Numbered from the stretch's first letter, positions 35,122 through 45,026 are shown. The stretch is 64,000 nt of DNA from Psychroflexus halocasei (GCF_900107595.1 NZ_FNQF01000002.1:186001-250000), one strand, 5' to 3'. A program made the numbers and translations. Notes: generated by a model not told the origin, from the sequence alone.

Positions 35122-35751
35122 ATGAAAAAAATTAGCTTACTCATTTTAGTAATAATCAGTATTAATTCACTGCATGCGCAGAGAAATCTTTTTAAAAATA
35201 GTTTTGACGAATATAAAGATTTCGGTATTTCTAAAAGTGAGGCTAAAGCCTACCAAAAAGAAGGCTCTTTAAGTGTATTCAATAAAGAAAAACACAACAC
35301 AAAACTCGCAATAAAACTTTTTAACAAGAAAGTAGGCAAATCAGTAAAAAATAAAAACCATGAAGGAAAAATAGAATATAAAGTTATTGCTGAGGCTGAA
35401 AACAAACACTACAGAATCAACTATATTTTTTTTGACGGGAATAAAAAAAGTTACGAACAGATAGAAGAACAACGTGAAAAGATGATCAAGTTACTTGACA
35501 GCAATTATAAGTTTGAAAGCCTAGCACGTCAATACTCTATGGATTTAAACAAATATAAAGGTGGCGATTCTGGTTGGTTTAAATTTGGTAGTGTGATGCC
35601 AGATTTTGGAAATGCAATCACAAATACAATGTATTACGCCAATGAAGTTTTTAGAGTTGACATTCCAGAAAGAGATTGGTATTATTTAGTTAAGAAAAGT
35701 CACACGCCTAAAAACATCAAAGAAATTTTAGTTTTAAAAACTGTTGAATAA
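35122..35751 (+). CDS. Exported parvulin-type peptidyl-prolyl isomerase
   Basis: Periplasmic PpiC/SurA-like rotamase of 209 residues with a signal peptide ending LHAQ (about 19). The C-terminal half shows the parvulin pattern: INYIFFDG, LLDSNYKFESLARQYSMD and GGDSGWFKFGSVMPDFGNAI (about 149-168). The N-terminal 90 residues are Lys-rich and not recognisable. It probably helps outer-membrane-protein folding. It is not closely related in function to its neighbours, which modify RNA; the one-base TAATG overlap with rsmE indicates coupled translation. Confidence 0.85.
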   Translation: MKKISLLILVIISINSLHAQRNLFKNSFDEYKDFGISKSEAKAYQKEGSLSVFNKEKHNTKLAIKLFNKKVGKSVKNKNHEGKIEYKVIAEAENKHYRINYIFFDGNKKSYEQIEEQREKMIKLLDSNYKFESLARQYSMDLNKYKGGDSGWFKFGSVMPDFGNAITNTMYYANEVFRVDIPERDWYYLVKKSHTPKNIKEILVLKTVE

Positions 35752-36461
35752 TGCAATTGTTTTATCAGCCACATTTTGATAAATCAAACGAAAATATCGT
35801 TTTTGATCCTCAAGAAAGCAAACATATTGTCAAAGTTCTGCGAAAAAAAAGTAGAGATATTCTATGGATTACTAACGGAAAAGGTTTAGCTGCAAAAGCT
35901 GAACTTTTTCAGATCAATCAAAAAAAATGTGAAGCCAAGATTCTTGAATTTGACTATCAAGAAAAATCAAAATTTCATTTGCATATTGCTATTTCACCTA
36001 CAAAATCTAATGATAGATTTGAAACATTTCTGGAAAAAGCAACAGAAATTGGCATTCACGAAATAACACCACTTCTGACTAAAAACAGTGAAAGAAAAAA
36101 GCTTAACTTAGAGCGTTCCGAAAGAATTGTTCAATCTGCAATGAAGCAATCACTGAAATATCATTTACCTAAAATCAATGCTTTAACGAGTTATGACGAT
36201 TTTGTTAGAGAAGAATTTTCTGGACAAAAGTGTATTGCGCATTGTGAGGATAGCAATCAGAAAAAATTCCTTTTTAACGCTATTGATTCTCATCAAAATT
36301 ATAGAATATTAATTGGACCTGAAGGGGATTTTAATTTAGAAGAAATTGAGCTTGCAGTTCAAAATAATTATCAAGAAATCAGTTTATCATCTGAGCGTTT
36401 ACGCACGGAAACCGCAGCTATTGTTGCAACACATATCGTTTCTTTAAAGCAAATTATATGA
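35751..36461 (+). CDS. rsmE: 16S rRNA (uracil-1498-N3)-methyltransferase
   Basis: SPOUT methyltransferase methylating U1498 in helix 44 of 16S rRNA with SAM. 236 residues. An N-terminal PUA-like part (QLFYQPHFD, SKHIVKVLRKKSRDILWI) is followed by the knotted domain with LEKATEIGIHEITPL, IGPEGDFNLEEIELA (about 183-197) and the C-terminal LSSERLRTETAAI, all diagnostic of RsmE. The start codon overlaps the previous stop by one base and its stop overlaps the next start (ATGA). Confidence 0.96.
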   Translation: MQLFYQPHFDKSNENIVFDPQESKHIVKVLRKKSRDILWITNGKGLAAKAELFQINQKKCEAKILEFDYQEKSKFHLHIAISPTKSNDRFETFLEKATEIGIHEITPLLTKNSERKKLNLERSERIVQSAMKQSLKYHLPKINALTSYDDFVREEFSGQKCIAHCEDSNQKKFLFNAIDSHQNYRILIGPEGDFNLEEIELAVQNNYQEISLSSERLRTETAAIVATHIVSLKQII

Positions 36462-37099
36462 GAAACTTCATTATTATTTTATGTTTGCTTTTTGTGCAAT
36501 TTAATTACGGACAAGAGATTGCGACTTTAAAATATAAAGGCGGCGGTGATTGGTATAGCAACCCAACAGCTCTCCCAAACTTAATTTCATTTTCAAATCA
36601 AAACATTAAAACAAAGATTTCTTCTCAAGTTAAAGAAGTTGCACCTGATGATCCTGAGATTTTTGATTTCCCTTATATTTATATGACGGGACACGGCAAT
36701 GTCTTCTTTTCGGAAAATGACGTTGAAAACTTGAGAGAATATTTATTATCTGGAGGGTTTCTCCACATCGACGATAATTATGGCCTTGATGAATATATTC
36801 ATAAAGAATTAGAAAAAATTTTTCCTGATAAAAAATTAGAAGAGTTACCTGCAAGCCACCCGATATTTTCAAGTTATTTCAAATTTCCAAATGGGTTGCC
36901 AAAAATTCATGAGCACGATGGTAAGCCTGCTCAAGCTTTCGGGATTTATGAAGGTGATCGATTGTTATTGCTTTACACCTACGAGAGTGACTTAGGTAAT
37001 GGTTGGGAAGACAAAAATATCCATAACGATCCTGAAGAAGTTAGGCAAAAAGCCTTGAAAATGGGTGCGAATATTCTTTTTTACATATTTACAAAATGA
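36458..37099 (+). CDS. Exported DUF4159 protein
   Basis: A 213-residue secreted or periplasmic protein; signal peptide ends NYGQ (about 19). DUF4159 motifs visible are LKYKGGGDWYSNPTALPNL, FDFPYIYMTGHGNVFFS (about 69-85) and LSGGFLHIDDNYG, a flavodoxin/ThuA-like fold pattern by inference. The family is common in Bacteroidota and Myxococcota and has no established function; longer homologues occur in clusters of MoxR ATPases and VWA proteins, absent here. Both ends overlap neighbours by four bases (ATGA), which ties it to the RNA-methyltransferase operon. Confidence 0.87.
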   Translation: MRNFIIILCLLFVQFNYGQEIATLKYKGGGDWYSNPTALPNLISFSNQNIKTKISSQVKEVAPDDPEIFDFPYIYMTGHGNVFFSENDVENLREYLLSGGFLHIDDNYGLDEYIHKELEKIFPDKKLEELPASHPIFSSYFKFPNGLPKIHEHDGKPAQAFGIYEGDRLLLLYTYESDLGNGWEDKNIHNDPEEVRQKALKMGANILFYIFTK

Positions 37100-37611
37100 G
37101 CCATCAACTCACACATACTGAATTAAAAAACAAAGCTTCTAAAGCTGAGATTTATATTTTACTAGATGATGTCGCCAGTCCTGCAAACTTGGGGTCAATA
37201 TTCAGGTTAGCTGATGCTTTTGGTGTGCAAAAAATCTTCCTTCATGAAGATTTAAAAGAAACTCAATCAAGTACGAGATTTAAAAGAACAAGTCGTAGCA
37301 CTGAAAAATATGTAGAGACTTGTTTCTTTAAAAATATCACTGAAAAAATTTTAGAATTAAAATCTAAAAACAAAAAGCTTATTGGTCTTGAATTAACTTC
37401 GGAAAGTCAAGGTATCAACACTTATTCGTTTAATGCAAATGAAGCTTATATTTTGATTTTCGGAAACGAACGTTTAGGTATTTCAGATGAAGTTCTCACC
37501 CAACTTGATATATGTTTACATATTGATTTATTCGGTCAAAATAGCAGCATCAATGTCGCTCAAAGTTGTGGAATTGGGCTGTATGAAATAACACGTCAAC
37601 TTAATAGTTAG
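37096..37611 (+). CDS. TrmH/SpoU-family RNA 2'-O-methyltransferase
   Basis: Short SPOUT enzyme (171 residues), lacking the N-terminal substrate-binding domain of RlmB-type members, so nearer in size to TrmL/TrmH minimal forms. Motif 1 is VASPANLGSIFRLADAFGVQKIF (Asn and Arg conserved), motif 2 ILIFGNERLGIS, motif 3 HIDLFGQNSSINVAQSCGI. It is expected to methylate a ribose 2'-OH in tRNA or rRNA; the target is not visible. ATGA overlap with the DUF4159 gene. Confidence 0.92.
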   Translation: MSHQLTHTELKNKASKAEIYILLDDVASPANLGSIFRLADAFGVQKIFLHEDLKETQSSTRFKRTSRSTEKYVETCFFKNITEKILELKSKNKKLIGLELTSESQGINTYSFNANEAYILIFGNERLGISDEVLTQLDICLHIDLFGQNSSINVAQSCGIGLYEITRQLNS

Positions 37612-37615
37612 ACTG

Positions 37616-38818
37616 ATGGCTAATTTAAAATCAATTTTAAAAAAAGAAGTTCAAGATTATATTGATGCCAACATCAATGCAGATATCACGCGTATCGTTT
37701 TATCAAAACCTCCTTTTACTGATGTTGATTCAAAGACTTTAGCACAACAGGTTGAAGCTAAACGCAAAGCAAAATCAAAACTACCATCTTGGTTTAAGTC
37801 TCAAAAAATCATTTATCCGAAGAATATTAATTTACAACAAAGTTCTTCTGAACTCACTGCAAATTACAAAGCCAAACAAATCAATGGACAAAGAATAGCT
37901 GATTTAACCGGTGGATTCGGGATTGATACTTATGCTTTTTCTCAATCTTTTTCTAAGGTTGATCATGTTGAGAGAAACTCGGAACTCTCTGAAATAGTTC
38001 AGCACAATATGGATTCGCTGAATGTTACTAATGTTAAATGTCACGCTGCAACAGCTGAGGAGTTTTTAAAGACTCAACATGAAAAATTTGATTACCTTTT
38101 TATTGATCCATCTCGGCGTGATGCTTCTCAAAACAAAGTGTTCAAACTCCAAGACTGCGAGCCAGACCTATCAAGAGAGCTTAATTTCTATCTTTCAAAA
38201 TCAGAAAAAGTTTATATCAAAACCTCTCCACTTCTCGATCTTGAATTGGGTATTCAACAACTAGAAAATGTCGAATCCATCACTATCGTTGCAGTGCAAA
38301 ATGAAGTTAAAGAATTATTGTGGTTGGTTGGTCAAGAAAGTCAGAAAGACATCAACATAAAAACGGTTAACATCAAAACAAATGGAACTCAAGAAAGTTT
38401 TGATTTTAATAGGTCAGATAAATCTATCGAATTTTCAAATTATGCTGAACCTCAAAAAAATGATTATCTATATGAGCCTAACGCAAGCATAATGAAGTCT
38501 GGCGCTTTTCAATATATTTCAAAGTACTTTAATCTTAGGAAGCTTGAAGTGAATTCGCATTTATATACAACATCTAAAAAAGATCAAAATTTTCCAGGAC
38601 GACTATTTAAAATCAATCAAATTTTAGACTACAAACCCAAGCTGATTAAGAAAGAATTGGGCGGTAAAAAACTAAATTTGAGTGCAAGAAATTTTCCGAT
38701 AAAAGTGGAAGACTTCAAAAAGAAATATAAAATAAAAGATGGTGGCAAAACTTATGCGTTTTTAACAACCACCATCTCTCAAAGAAAAATCATTTTGATT
38801 TGTGATAAAATCAATTAA
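37616..38818 (+). CDS. Class I SAM methyltransferase with THUMP-like domain
   Basis: A 400-residue cytosolic protein. The central Rossmann methyltransferase has motif I IADLTGGFGIDTYAFSQ (about 97-113) and motif IV LFIDPSRRD (about 162-170), a DPxR-type active site as in some RNA methyltransferases. The C-terminal roughly 70 residues (NFPGRLFKINQILDYKP onward) fit the THUMP-like domain. Likely an RNA modifier; the target is unknown. It closes the tsaD operon, starting 4 bases after trmH, and converges on murA with a 4-base overlap. Confidence 0.85.
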   Translation: MANLKSILKKEVQDYIDANINADITRIVLSKPPFTDVDSKTLAQQVEAKRKAKSKLPSWFKSQKIIYPKNINLQQSSSELTANYKAKQINGQRIADLTGGFGIDTYAFSQSFSKVDHVERNSELSEIVQHNMDSLNVTNVKCHAATAEEFLKTQHEKFDYLFIDPSRRDASQNKVFKLQDCEPDLSRELNFYLSKSEKVYIKTSPLLDLELGIQQLENVESITIVAVQNEVKELLWLVGQESQKDINIKTVNIKTNGTQESFDFNRSDKSIEFSNYAEPQKNDYLYEPNASIMKSGAFQYISKYFNLRKLEVNSHLYTTSKKDQNFPGRLFKINQILDYKPKLIKKELGGKKLNLSARNFPIKVEDFKKKYKIKDGGKTYAFLTTTISQRKIILICDKIN

Positions 38819-40128
38819 TCAAAACGTGTTATTTTAGCGCCGATTGCTCTCAACCTTCCATCGATATCTTCATAACCTCGATCTATCTGTTCAATATTGT
38901 GAATTGTAGAAACGCCTTTAGCAGAAAGTGCTGCAATTAATAATGAAATACCTGCACGAATATCAGGACTTGACATCGTTGTCGCTTTTAGTTGCGACTC
39001 AAAATCATGACCGATGACCGTTGCCCTATGCGGATCACAAAGAATAATCTTTGCACCCATATCAATTAATTTATCTACAAAAAATAAACGGCTTTCAAAC
39101 ATTTTTTGATGTATCAAAACACTTCCACGAGCTTGTGTGGCAACAACCAAAATAATGCTCAGTAAATCTGGTGTAAACCCTGGCCAAGGCGCATCGCTAA
39201 TATTCATAATAGAACCATCAATAAAGCTTGTAACCTCGTAACCGCTTTTATGTTCTGGAATATGGATATCATCACCGACTTTCTCAACTGTAATACCTAA
39301 TTTTCTAAAGGTTTCAGGAATAATCCCTAAATCCTTCCAACTCACATCTTTAATGGTTAATTCACTTTTTGTCATGGCAGCTAAACCAATCCATGAACCG
39401 ATCTCAATCATATCTGGTAAAACGGTATGTTTACAACCAGATAGTTTTTCAACACCTTCAATATGAAGAAGGTTTGAGCCAATGCCTTTAATTTTCGCTC
39501 CCATCGAATTCAACATTTTACAAAGTTGTTGAATATAAGGTTCGCATGCCGCATTGTATATTGAGGTTTTACCTTTAGCTAAAACCGCAGCCATTAAAAT
39601 ATTAGCAGTTCCGGTAACTGAGGCTTCTTCAAGAAGCATATCAACACCTTTCAAACCATTTGGCGCTTCTACACCATAAAAGCGTTCTTCTTTATTATAT
39701 CTAAATTTCGCACCAAGCTTGATAAATCCGCCAAAATGCGTATCCAATCGACGGCGACCAATTTTATCGCCTCCAGGTCTAGGAATATATCCTTTTCCAA
39801 ATCGACCTAAAAGCGCACCGACAATCATAATCGAACCACGAAGGCTACTGCCTTCTTCTTTAAATTTTTCGCTTTCTAAATAATCAAGATAAAGGGCGTC
39901 ACTTTTAAAAGAGAAGCTTCCTTGTCCTAATTTTTGAATTTTGACACCCAGATTACTGAGAATTTCGATCAGTTTATTAACATCTCTAATGTTAGGAATG
40001 TTGTCTATATAAACTTTTTCATCTGTCATTAAAACAGCGCACAATATCTGAAGAGCTTCATTTTTAGCGCCTTGTGGGCGAATTTCACCTTTGAGTTGAT
40101 GTCCGCCTTCAATCTGAAAAGTTGCCAT
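38815..40128 (-). CDS. murA: UDP-N-acetylglucosamine 1-carboxyvinyltransferase, Cys-to-Asp active-site variant
   Basis: First committed step of peptidoglycan synthesis: enolpyruvyl transfer from PEP to UDP-GlcNAc. 437 residues, with the two inside-out alpha/beta barrels of the EPSP-synthase fold. PQGAKNEALQ (18-27) gives the conserved Lys-Asn pair. The mobile loop reads RPGGDKIGRRRLDTH (117-131). Asp121 occupies the place of the Cys (Cys115 in E. coli) that is alkylated by fosfomycin. Asp at this site keeps activity and confers intrinsic fosfomycin resistance in other bacteria (established for Cys115Asp). The DUF4290 gene lies 5 bases upstream. Confidence 0.97.
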   Translation of the reverse strand: MATFQIEGGHQLKGEIRPQGAKNEALQILCAVLMTDEKVYIDNIPNIRDVNKLIEILSNLGVKIQKLGQGSFSFKSDALYLDYLESEKFKEEGSSLRGSIMIVGALLGRFGKGYIPRPGGDKIGRRRLDTHFGGFIKLGAKFRYNKEERFYGVEAPNGLKGVDMLLEEASVTGTANILMAAVLAKGKTSIYNAACEPYIQQLCKMLNSMGAKIKGIGSNLLHIEGVEKLSGCKHTVLPDMIEIGSWIGLAAMTKSELTIKDVSWKDLGIIPETFRKLGITVEKVGDDIHIPEHKSGYEVTSFIDGSIMNISDAPWPGFTPDLLSIILVVATQARGSVLIHQKMFESRLFFVDKLIDMGAKIILCDPHRATVIGHDFESQLKATTMSSPDIRAGISLLIAALSAKGVSTIHNIEQIDRGYEDIDGRLRAIGAKITRFD

Positions 40129-40133
40129 ATAAA

Positions 40134-40772
40134 TTACTTACGTTTACGATTATTTCTGTGATGACTTCTATGCGATTTCTTAGAAGATTTGTAACGTTGT
40201 TTATGTTTCACCAAATCAGAAGCATCACTTAAATTAGATTCTATCTCTTTTAAACTCAATTTCCCTTCACTTAATTCTGCTAAGTGTTTCACAATGACTT
40301 GATCATCAACATGGTCTTTGTTCCAATTGAGATAACATTTTTTCATGTGATTAGCAATCGTTAAAGTCAAGGCCTCTTTTAAATCACCATCTTCCATTTT
40401 TATTGCCTCATCAATCATCCTTTTAATGTTGTTTCCGTAAAATCTGTATTTCGGAAAATTTTGAGGATAAGCAAGAGGTTCAGGACGTTCTGCCAAAAGT
40501 TCAGCTGTTGGTTTAGGAAAAGGAGAATCAACATCTAGTTTGAAATCACTGATAATAAAAAGTTGATCCCATAATTTATGTTGAAAATCAGTCACATCTC
40601 TTAAATGCGGTTGCATATTGCCCATGACATCAATAATGGCTTTAGCAGTGTTGTTTCGTTTCTGTTTGTCTTCAATGGTGATCGCATGTTCAACCATTCT
40701 TTGAATATTACGACCATATTCAGGAATGCGTAATTGAGTTCGCTCTGAATTGTACTCTAGTGAATTTGTCAA
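40134..40772 (-). CDS. DUF4290 family protein
   Basis: A 212-residue Bacteroidota protein: LEYNSERTQLRIPEYGRNIQRMVEHAI at the start is split across conserved blocks, with a second related block YGNNIKRMIDEAIKMEDG at about 109-126. The protein is mainly helical, and its C-terminus is strongly basic (KHKQRYKSSKKSHRSHHRNNRKRK region), suggesting nucleic-acid or ribosome binding (inference). It lies immediately before murA, the usual Flavobacterial arrangement. Function unknown. Confidence 0.85.
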   Translation of the reverse strand: MTNSLEYNSERTQLRIPEYGRNIQRMVEHAITIEDKQKRNNTAKAIIDVMGNMQPHLRDVTDFQHKLWDQLFIISDFKLDVDSPFPKPTAELLAERPEPLAYPQNFPKYRFYGNNIKRMIDEAIKMEDGDLKEALTLTIANHMKKCYLNWNKDHVDDQVIVKHLAELSEGKLSLKEIESNLSDASDLVKHKQRYKSSKKSHRSHHRNNRKRK

Positions 40773-40834
40773 AATGATATTTTTAATTTAAAAAGAGAAT
40801 TGCAAAATACATAAAAAAATGCAGTCTAAATGAC

Positions 40835-41128
40835 TTATAAAGAAATTACACCGTCAACTTCCTGACCGACTTCTTTATACTTCTCAACAACATCTTCAGG
40901 TGATTTCATTTTTACATGAATAGAAACGCTTGTATATTTGCCCTTTGAAGATTGTTTTGTTTTGATAACAGCACCCATATCATCAAATAAAGAGCTCAAT
41001 TTTTGAAGTTCTTTTTCGTGTGTTGTAGGTAATATAAATTTGAACAAATAAGGGCCAGGCCACTTGTCTAATTTTTCAAGTTGGCGTCTTAGTTTGTTGT
41101 AGAATTCATCTTGTTGTTTATCTTGCAT
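40835..41128 (-). CDS. DUF493 family protein
   Basis: A 97-residue ACT-like small protein (YbeD family) starting at the ATG at 41128; a TTG one codon earlier is in frame but not needed. Core segments are WPGPYLFKFILPTTHEKELQKL and KYTSVSIHVKMKSPEDVVEKYKEV. The fold is ferredoxin-like; a role in lipoate metabolism or regulation has been suggested for E. coli YbeD but is not established. Preceded by a TAnnTTTG element at 41141-41148. Confidence 0.85.
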   Translation of the reverse strand: MQDKQQDEFYNKLRRQLEKLDKWPGPYLFKFILPTTHEKELQKLSSLFDDMGAVIKTKQSSKGKYTSVSIHVKMKSPEDVVEKYKEVGQEVDGVISL

Positions 41129-41140
41129 CAATTTTTTTTA

Positions 41141-41148
41141 CAAATATA
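41141..41148 (-). promoter_or_regulatory. -7 element upstream of the DUF493 gene
   Basis: Minus strand TATATTTG, an exact TAnnTTTG match, 12 bases before the ATG, implying a very short leader for DUF493 and possibly DUF4290-murA. Confidence 0.5.
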
Positions 41149-41202
41149 AAAGTTATTAGGTAAAACGATAACAATTACTGAAATGAACATTAAAAACCAC
41201 TT

Positions 41203-41736
41203 ATGGGGAGTGAAAAAATAGTATTAATTGGTGGACCTAGTACTGGGAAATCATCTATTATTGAAAGTTTAACACATTGCAAATACCAATGTATGCCAGA
41301 AATCTCACGTGAAGTGACACGTAGAGCAAAGGAAGATGGCATCGAACAGCTTTTTTTGACAGATCCCTTGAAATTCAGCGAGTTGTTATTAAAAGGTAGA
41401 ATTAACCAATTTAAAGCCGCAAGTACGCTAAGCAGTAAATATGTTTTTATAGATAGAGGAATTCCTGATGTCACAGCTTATATGGATTATTTTGGTCAAG
41501 AATATCCTGAGTCTTTTAGTGAGGCTAACAAAAAGTATATTTACGATAAAATTTTTATCTTGCCTATTTGGGATGAGATTTACACAACAGACGGTGAGCG
41601 TTTTGAAGGAATTGATTTGGCTAAGGGTCTGCAAAAGTCTCTTAGGAAAACTTATGAATCACTTGGTTATAATTTAATTGAAGTCCCAAAAACAGATATC
41701 AACAGACGTATAGATTTTATTTTAGCGCATTTATAA
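41203..41736 (+). CDS. P-loop ATPase of the AAA_28/NadR-like type
   Basis: A 177-residue NTPase related to the ribosylnicotinamide-kinase half of Nad[11 protein letters not shown] (10-19) is the Walker [13 protein letters not shown] (about 30-41) and [17 protein letters not shown] (Walker-B-like DRG) are characteristic of the PF13521 family. No adenylyltransferase domain is attached, so it is not a full NadR. The actual phosphate acceptor is unknown. Its stop overlaps the recQ start by one base (TAATG), so the two are translationally coupled. Confidence 0.82.
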   Translation: MGSEKIVLIGGPSTGKSSIIESLTHCKYQCMPEISREVTRRAKEDGIEQLFLTDPLKFSELLLKGRINQFKAASTLSSKYVFIDRGIPDVTAYMDYFGQEYPESFSEANKKYIYDKIFILPIWDEIYTTDGERFEGIDLAKGLQKSLRKTYESLGYNLIEVPKTDINRRIDFILAHL

Positions 41737-43625
41737 TGACTGATGTTCAGCAAATTCTTCAAAAATATTGGGGCTTTGATCACTTTTTGGATAGTCAAGA
41801 AGATGTTATCAAAAGTGTTCTAAACCAAGAAGATTGCTGTGCAATATTACCTACTGGAGGTGGAAAATCTATCTGCTTTCAAGTTCCTGCCATCGCTTTA
41901 GATGGTATTTGTTTAGTTGTCTCTCCTTTATTAGCCTTGATGGAAGATCAAGTACAGAATCTTAAATCTAAAGGTATTAAAGCGGATTACATCAAAAGTA
42001 GTATGTCTTTGAAAGATATACATCAGTTGCTTGATAATTGTGTTTATGGTCGATATAAACTTTTATATTTATCACCAGAACGCCTTCAAAATAAAGAAAT
42101 TTTAGAGCATTTAATCAAGCTGCCTATTTCTTTTGTCGCCATTGATGAAGCGCATTCAATTTCACAGTGGGGACACGATTTTAGACCCGCTTATCGCCAA
42201 ATTCGAATTTTAAAAGACTATTTACCAAATCTGACTTTTCTAGCATTAACTGCAACGGCTACACCTGAAGTTTTAAAAGACATCAAAGAGAATTTAGCTT
42301 TGGAAAAACCTAAAACTTATCAACGTAGTTTTAAAAAACCAAATCTCAATTTTGGCTTTTTCAAGGTTTCTGATAAACTTGCCGCAATTGCTAAATACCT
42401 CAAATCGCATTCAGATGACAGCGGTATTATTTATGTAAGGAAAAGACAATCTAGCCATGATATTTCTGCTTATCTCAATAAAATCGGTTTTCAATCAGAA
42501 GCTTATCATGCTGGAATATCAACTCGATTAAAAGAGAAAATTCTTAAAAATTGGATTGCCAACAAAACTAAAATTATTGTCGCCACAACTGCATTTGGAA
42601 TGGGGATTGACAAATCCGATGTCAGATTTGTTTTGCATTATCATCCGCCAGAAAGCATAGAAAGCTTCTATCAAGAAGCCGGTAGAGCTGGCAGAGATCG
42701 AAAGCCTGCTGATGCATTTCTTTTTTACAATAAAAATGACATCTTTATTTTAAGATCTTATATTTCAAATCAAATTCCTGATTTCTCTTTTATAAAGACA
42801 CTTTATAAAAATTTAAATCAATTTTTTGGTGTCGCTTATGGCGAAGGTCAAAATGAAGTTTTTGATTTTAATTTCAGTGAGTTTTGCAAACACAATCATT
42901 TCAACTTTAATCAAACCTATGCCGGACTGCAAGTTTTAGACAATTTAGGTGTGATTCGTTTAAGCAAAAATTTTAAGGAGAAAATCAGAATTACTTTTAT
43001 TGTTTCGAGTGCTCACCTGATTAATTTTTTAGATAAAAATATCAATTATCAAAATGTTGTCAACAGCATTTTAAGAACTTATGGCGGACTTTATGAACAA
43101 GAAATTAATATCAATCTAGATTTAATTAGTTACAAAACCGGTATTGCTAAACAAAATATCAAAAAGCTTTTAAGTGAATTGGAAAAGAAGGACATGATGA
43201 CTTATGAAAATTTTAAGCATGATGTGAATGTTGAATTTCTTGTCCCTAAAGAAAATGATAGATCGATAAACCCACATAAAAAAAGTATCGAGTCACTCAA
43301 GAAAGCGAAAGTTAATCAGATTGAATCCGTCATTGACTTAATACTTAATCAAAAGGATTGCATCCAAAATCAAATTCTTAATTATTTTGGTGAAGCAACT
43401 TATAAAAACTGTGGCCATTGCCAGAATTGCTCAAATAATAAAGGTCAGAAATTAGACTTGAAGAAAGACGTTTACAAATATCTCCAGAATGTTGATTCTG
43501 CTTCTGTTGAAGAATTATCAGCACAATACAAAAATAAAGATCAAGCTGTTTTATCAAGTTTAAGAGAACTTCTTAAGTTAGAGAAAATCACAATAACAGC
43601 AGACAATAAATATAAAACCAAATGA
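41736..43625 (+). CDS. recQ: RecQ-family ATP-dependent DNA helicase
   Basis: 3'-5' DNA helicase for recombination and fork repair. 629 residues. Motif 0 is [13 protein letters not shown], Walker A is LPTGGGKS (38-45), and motif II is DEAH (137-140) followed by the RecQ loop [30 protein letters not shown] and [14 protein letters not shown] are motifs V and VI. The zinc-binding cysteines are visible (Cys in KDCIQNQ, then CGHCQNC near 560), followed by winged-helix sequence. A recognisable HRDC domain is not obvious in the short C-terminal tail. It overlaps fmt by four bases. Confidence 0.95.
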   Translation: MTDVQQILQKYWGFDHFLDSQEDVIKSVLNQEDCCAILPTGGGKSICFQVPAIALDGICLVVSPLLALMEDQVQNLKSKGIKADYIKSSMSLKDIHQLLDNCVYGRYKLLYLSPERLQNKEILEHLIKLPISFVAIDEAHSISQWGHDFRPAYRQIRILKDYLPNLTFLALTATATPEVLKDIKENLALEKPKTYQRSFKKPNLNFGFFKVSDKLAAIAKYLKSHSDDSGIIYVRKRQSSHDISAYLNKIGFQSEAYHAGISTRLKEKILKNWIANKTKIIVATTAFGMGIDKSDVRFVLHYHPPESIESFYQEAGRAGRDRKPADAFLFYNKNDIFILRSYISNQIPDFSFIKTLYKNLNQFFGVAYGEGQNEVFDFNFSEFCKHNHFNFNQTYAGLQVLDNLGVIRLSKNFKEKIRITFIVSSAHLINFLDKNINYQNVVNSILRTYGGLYEQEININLDLISYKTGIAKQNIKKLLSELEKKDMMTYENFKHDVNVEFLVPKENDRSINPHKKSIESLKKAKVNQIESVIDLILNQKDCIQNQILNYFGEATYKNCGHCQNCSNNKGQKLDLKKDVYKYLQNVDSASVEELSAQYKNKDQAVLSSLRELLKLEKITITADNKYKTK

Positions 43626-44572
43626 AAAAATTAAAAATACTTTTTTTAGGAACGCCTGACTTTGCTGTTGAAACACTTTCAAAGCTTCATCAGCATTTTG
43701 AAATCGTAGGTGTTGTCACAGCTCCAGATAAACCTTCAGGGAGAGGTAGAAAGCTAAATCAATCTGCTGTAAAAAAATACGCGTTAGAGAAGAATTTAGA
43801 AGTCTTACAGCCCACAAATCTTAAGTCTGATGAATTTCAGCAAGATCTCAATCGTTTAAATCCCAACTTAGCAATTGTCGTTGCATTTAGAATGCTTCCC
43901 AAAAAAGTATGGAGCTTTCCTGAATACGGTACATTTAATATCCATGCTTCACTCCTACCTAATTACCGAGGCGCGGCACCCATTAATTGGGCTGTAATGA
44001 ATGGCGAAAAGGAAACAGGTGTCACAAGTTTTTATTTAGATGAAAAAATTGATACTGGAGCAATTATCGATTCACGTTCAGTAGAAATTGAGAAACATGA
44101 AACCGCCGGTAGTTTGCACGATAAATTGATGGTTTTAGGTGCTGATCTAGCAGTTGAAACTGCAAAAGCGATTTCTGAAGGTTCTGCTGTAGCAAAAAAA
44201 CAAATCAAAGATTCAGACTATAAAGAAGCTCCAAAATTAACTAAAGAAAATACAAAAATTAATTGGAATAATGATGCTGATCAAATTATCAATTTCGTCA
44301 ATGGACTAAATCCTTATCCTTTAGCCTGGGCTTCACTTATTGAGGAAGGAAAAACAGTTCAGATAAAGATTGGATGTGTGGAAATCGAAAATGAAATTGA
44401 CCAAGAAGCTCATGTTGGTGAACTCATTTTAAAAAAAAATAAATTATTAATCAAGTCAAGAACTAAATGGATCTCAATTAAAGAATTAAAATATCCAGGT
44501 AAGAAAATGCTAAAAATTCAAGATTTTCTTAATGGCTATAATCAAGCTAATGCTGACAAAATGGAGCTTTGA
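43622..44572 (+). CDS. fmt: Methionyl-tRNA formyltransferase
   Basis: Formylates initiator Met-tRNA from 10-formyl-THF. 316 residues, typical. The catalytic triad region is [19 protein letters not shown] (106-124; Asn106, His108) with Asp144 in [24 protein letters not shown] forms the N-terminal loop. The C-terminal OB-like domain contributes tRNA binding. ATG overlaps the recQ stop (ATGA). The initiator tRNA itself is not in the window; the CAT tRNA at 47 kb is of the elongator type. Confidence 0.97.
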   Translation: MKKLKILFLGTPDFAVETLSKLHQHFEIVGVVTAPDKPSGRGRKLNQSAVKKYALEKNLEVLQPTNLKSDEFQQDLNRLNPNLAIVVAFRMLPKKVWSFPEYGTFNIHASLLPNYRGAAPINWAVMNGEKETGVTSFYLDEKIDTGAIIDSRSVEIEKHETAGSLHDKLMVLGADLAVETAKAISEGSAVAKKQIKDSDYKEAPKLTKENTKINWNNDADQIINFVNGLNPYPLAWASLIEEGKTVQIKIGCVEIENEIDQEAHVGELILKKNKLLIKSRTKWISIKELKYPGKKMLKIQDFLNGYNQANADKMEL

Positions 44573-44657
44573 GAAGATCTTGAACGGTTTATAACTCAAA
44601 AAAAATGCTAAAATCAAAGAAATTCGCCCTATTCAATAGGATTTATAGCCAAAAGAC

Positions 44658-44687
44658 TTGCATAATTAGAATTTACATATAAATTTG
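44658..44687 (+). promoter_or_regulatory. Full Bacteroidetes-type promoter of the HU gene
   Basis: TTG at 44658-44660, exactly 19 bases, then TAAATTTG at 44680-44687: a complete match to TTG-N19-TAnnTTTG, 47 bases before the HU ATG. Just upstream, CCTATTCAATAGG (44628-44640) is a short palindrome that could bind a regulator. Confidence 0.8.
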
Positions 44688-44734
44688 TAATGTATTAACA
44701 AAATTTTTATTCAACAAAATTCAATTTTTTAGTT

Positions 44735-45007
44735 ATGAACAAAACAAATTTAATCGACGCAATGGCAGAAGATGCCGGAATCACAAAAGCTGATGCAAAA
44801 AAAGCTTTAGAGTCTTTCTTAGAAAATGTAGAAGGAGCTTTAAAGAAAGGTGACCGCGTTTCACTTGTAGGATTTGGATCATGGTCAGTATCAAAAAGAG
44901 CTGCACGTGAGGGAAGAAACCCACAGACAGGAAAAACAATCAAAATTGCAGCTAAAAACGTTGTTAAGTTTAAAGCAGGCTCAGACTTACAAAAATCAGT
45001 TAACTAA
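44735..45007 (+). CDS. HU-family DNA-binding protein
   Basis: Small basic nucleoid protein (90 residues) that bends DNA. MNKTNLIDAMAEDAGITKADAKKALE has the helical dimer body. VSLVGFGSWSVSKRAAREGRNPQTGKTIKI is the beta-arm with GFGSW and the RNPQTG turn that intercalates DNA. A strong consensus promoter and a terminator bracket it, so it is a monocistronic, highly expressed gene. Confidence 0.97.
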   Translation: MNKTNLIDAMAEDAGITKADAKKALESFLENVEGALKKGDRVSLVGFGSWSVSKRAAREGRNPQTGKTIKIAAKNVVKFKAGSDLQKSVN

Positions 45008-45026
45008 GATTTTTGATTCGTATAAG

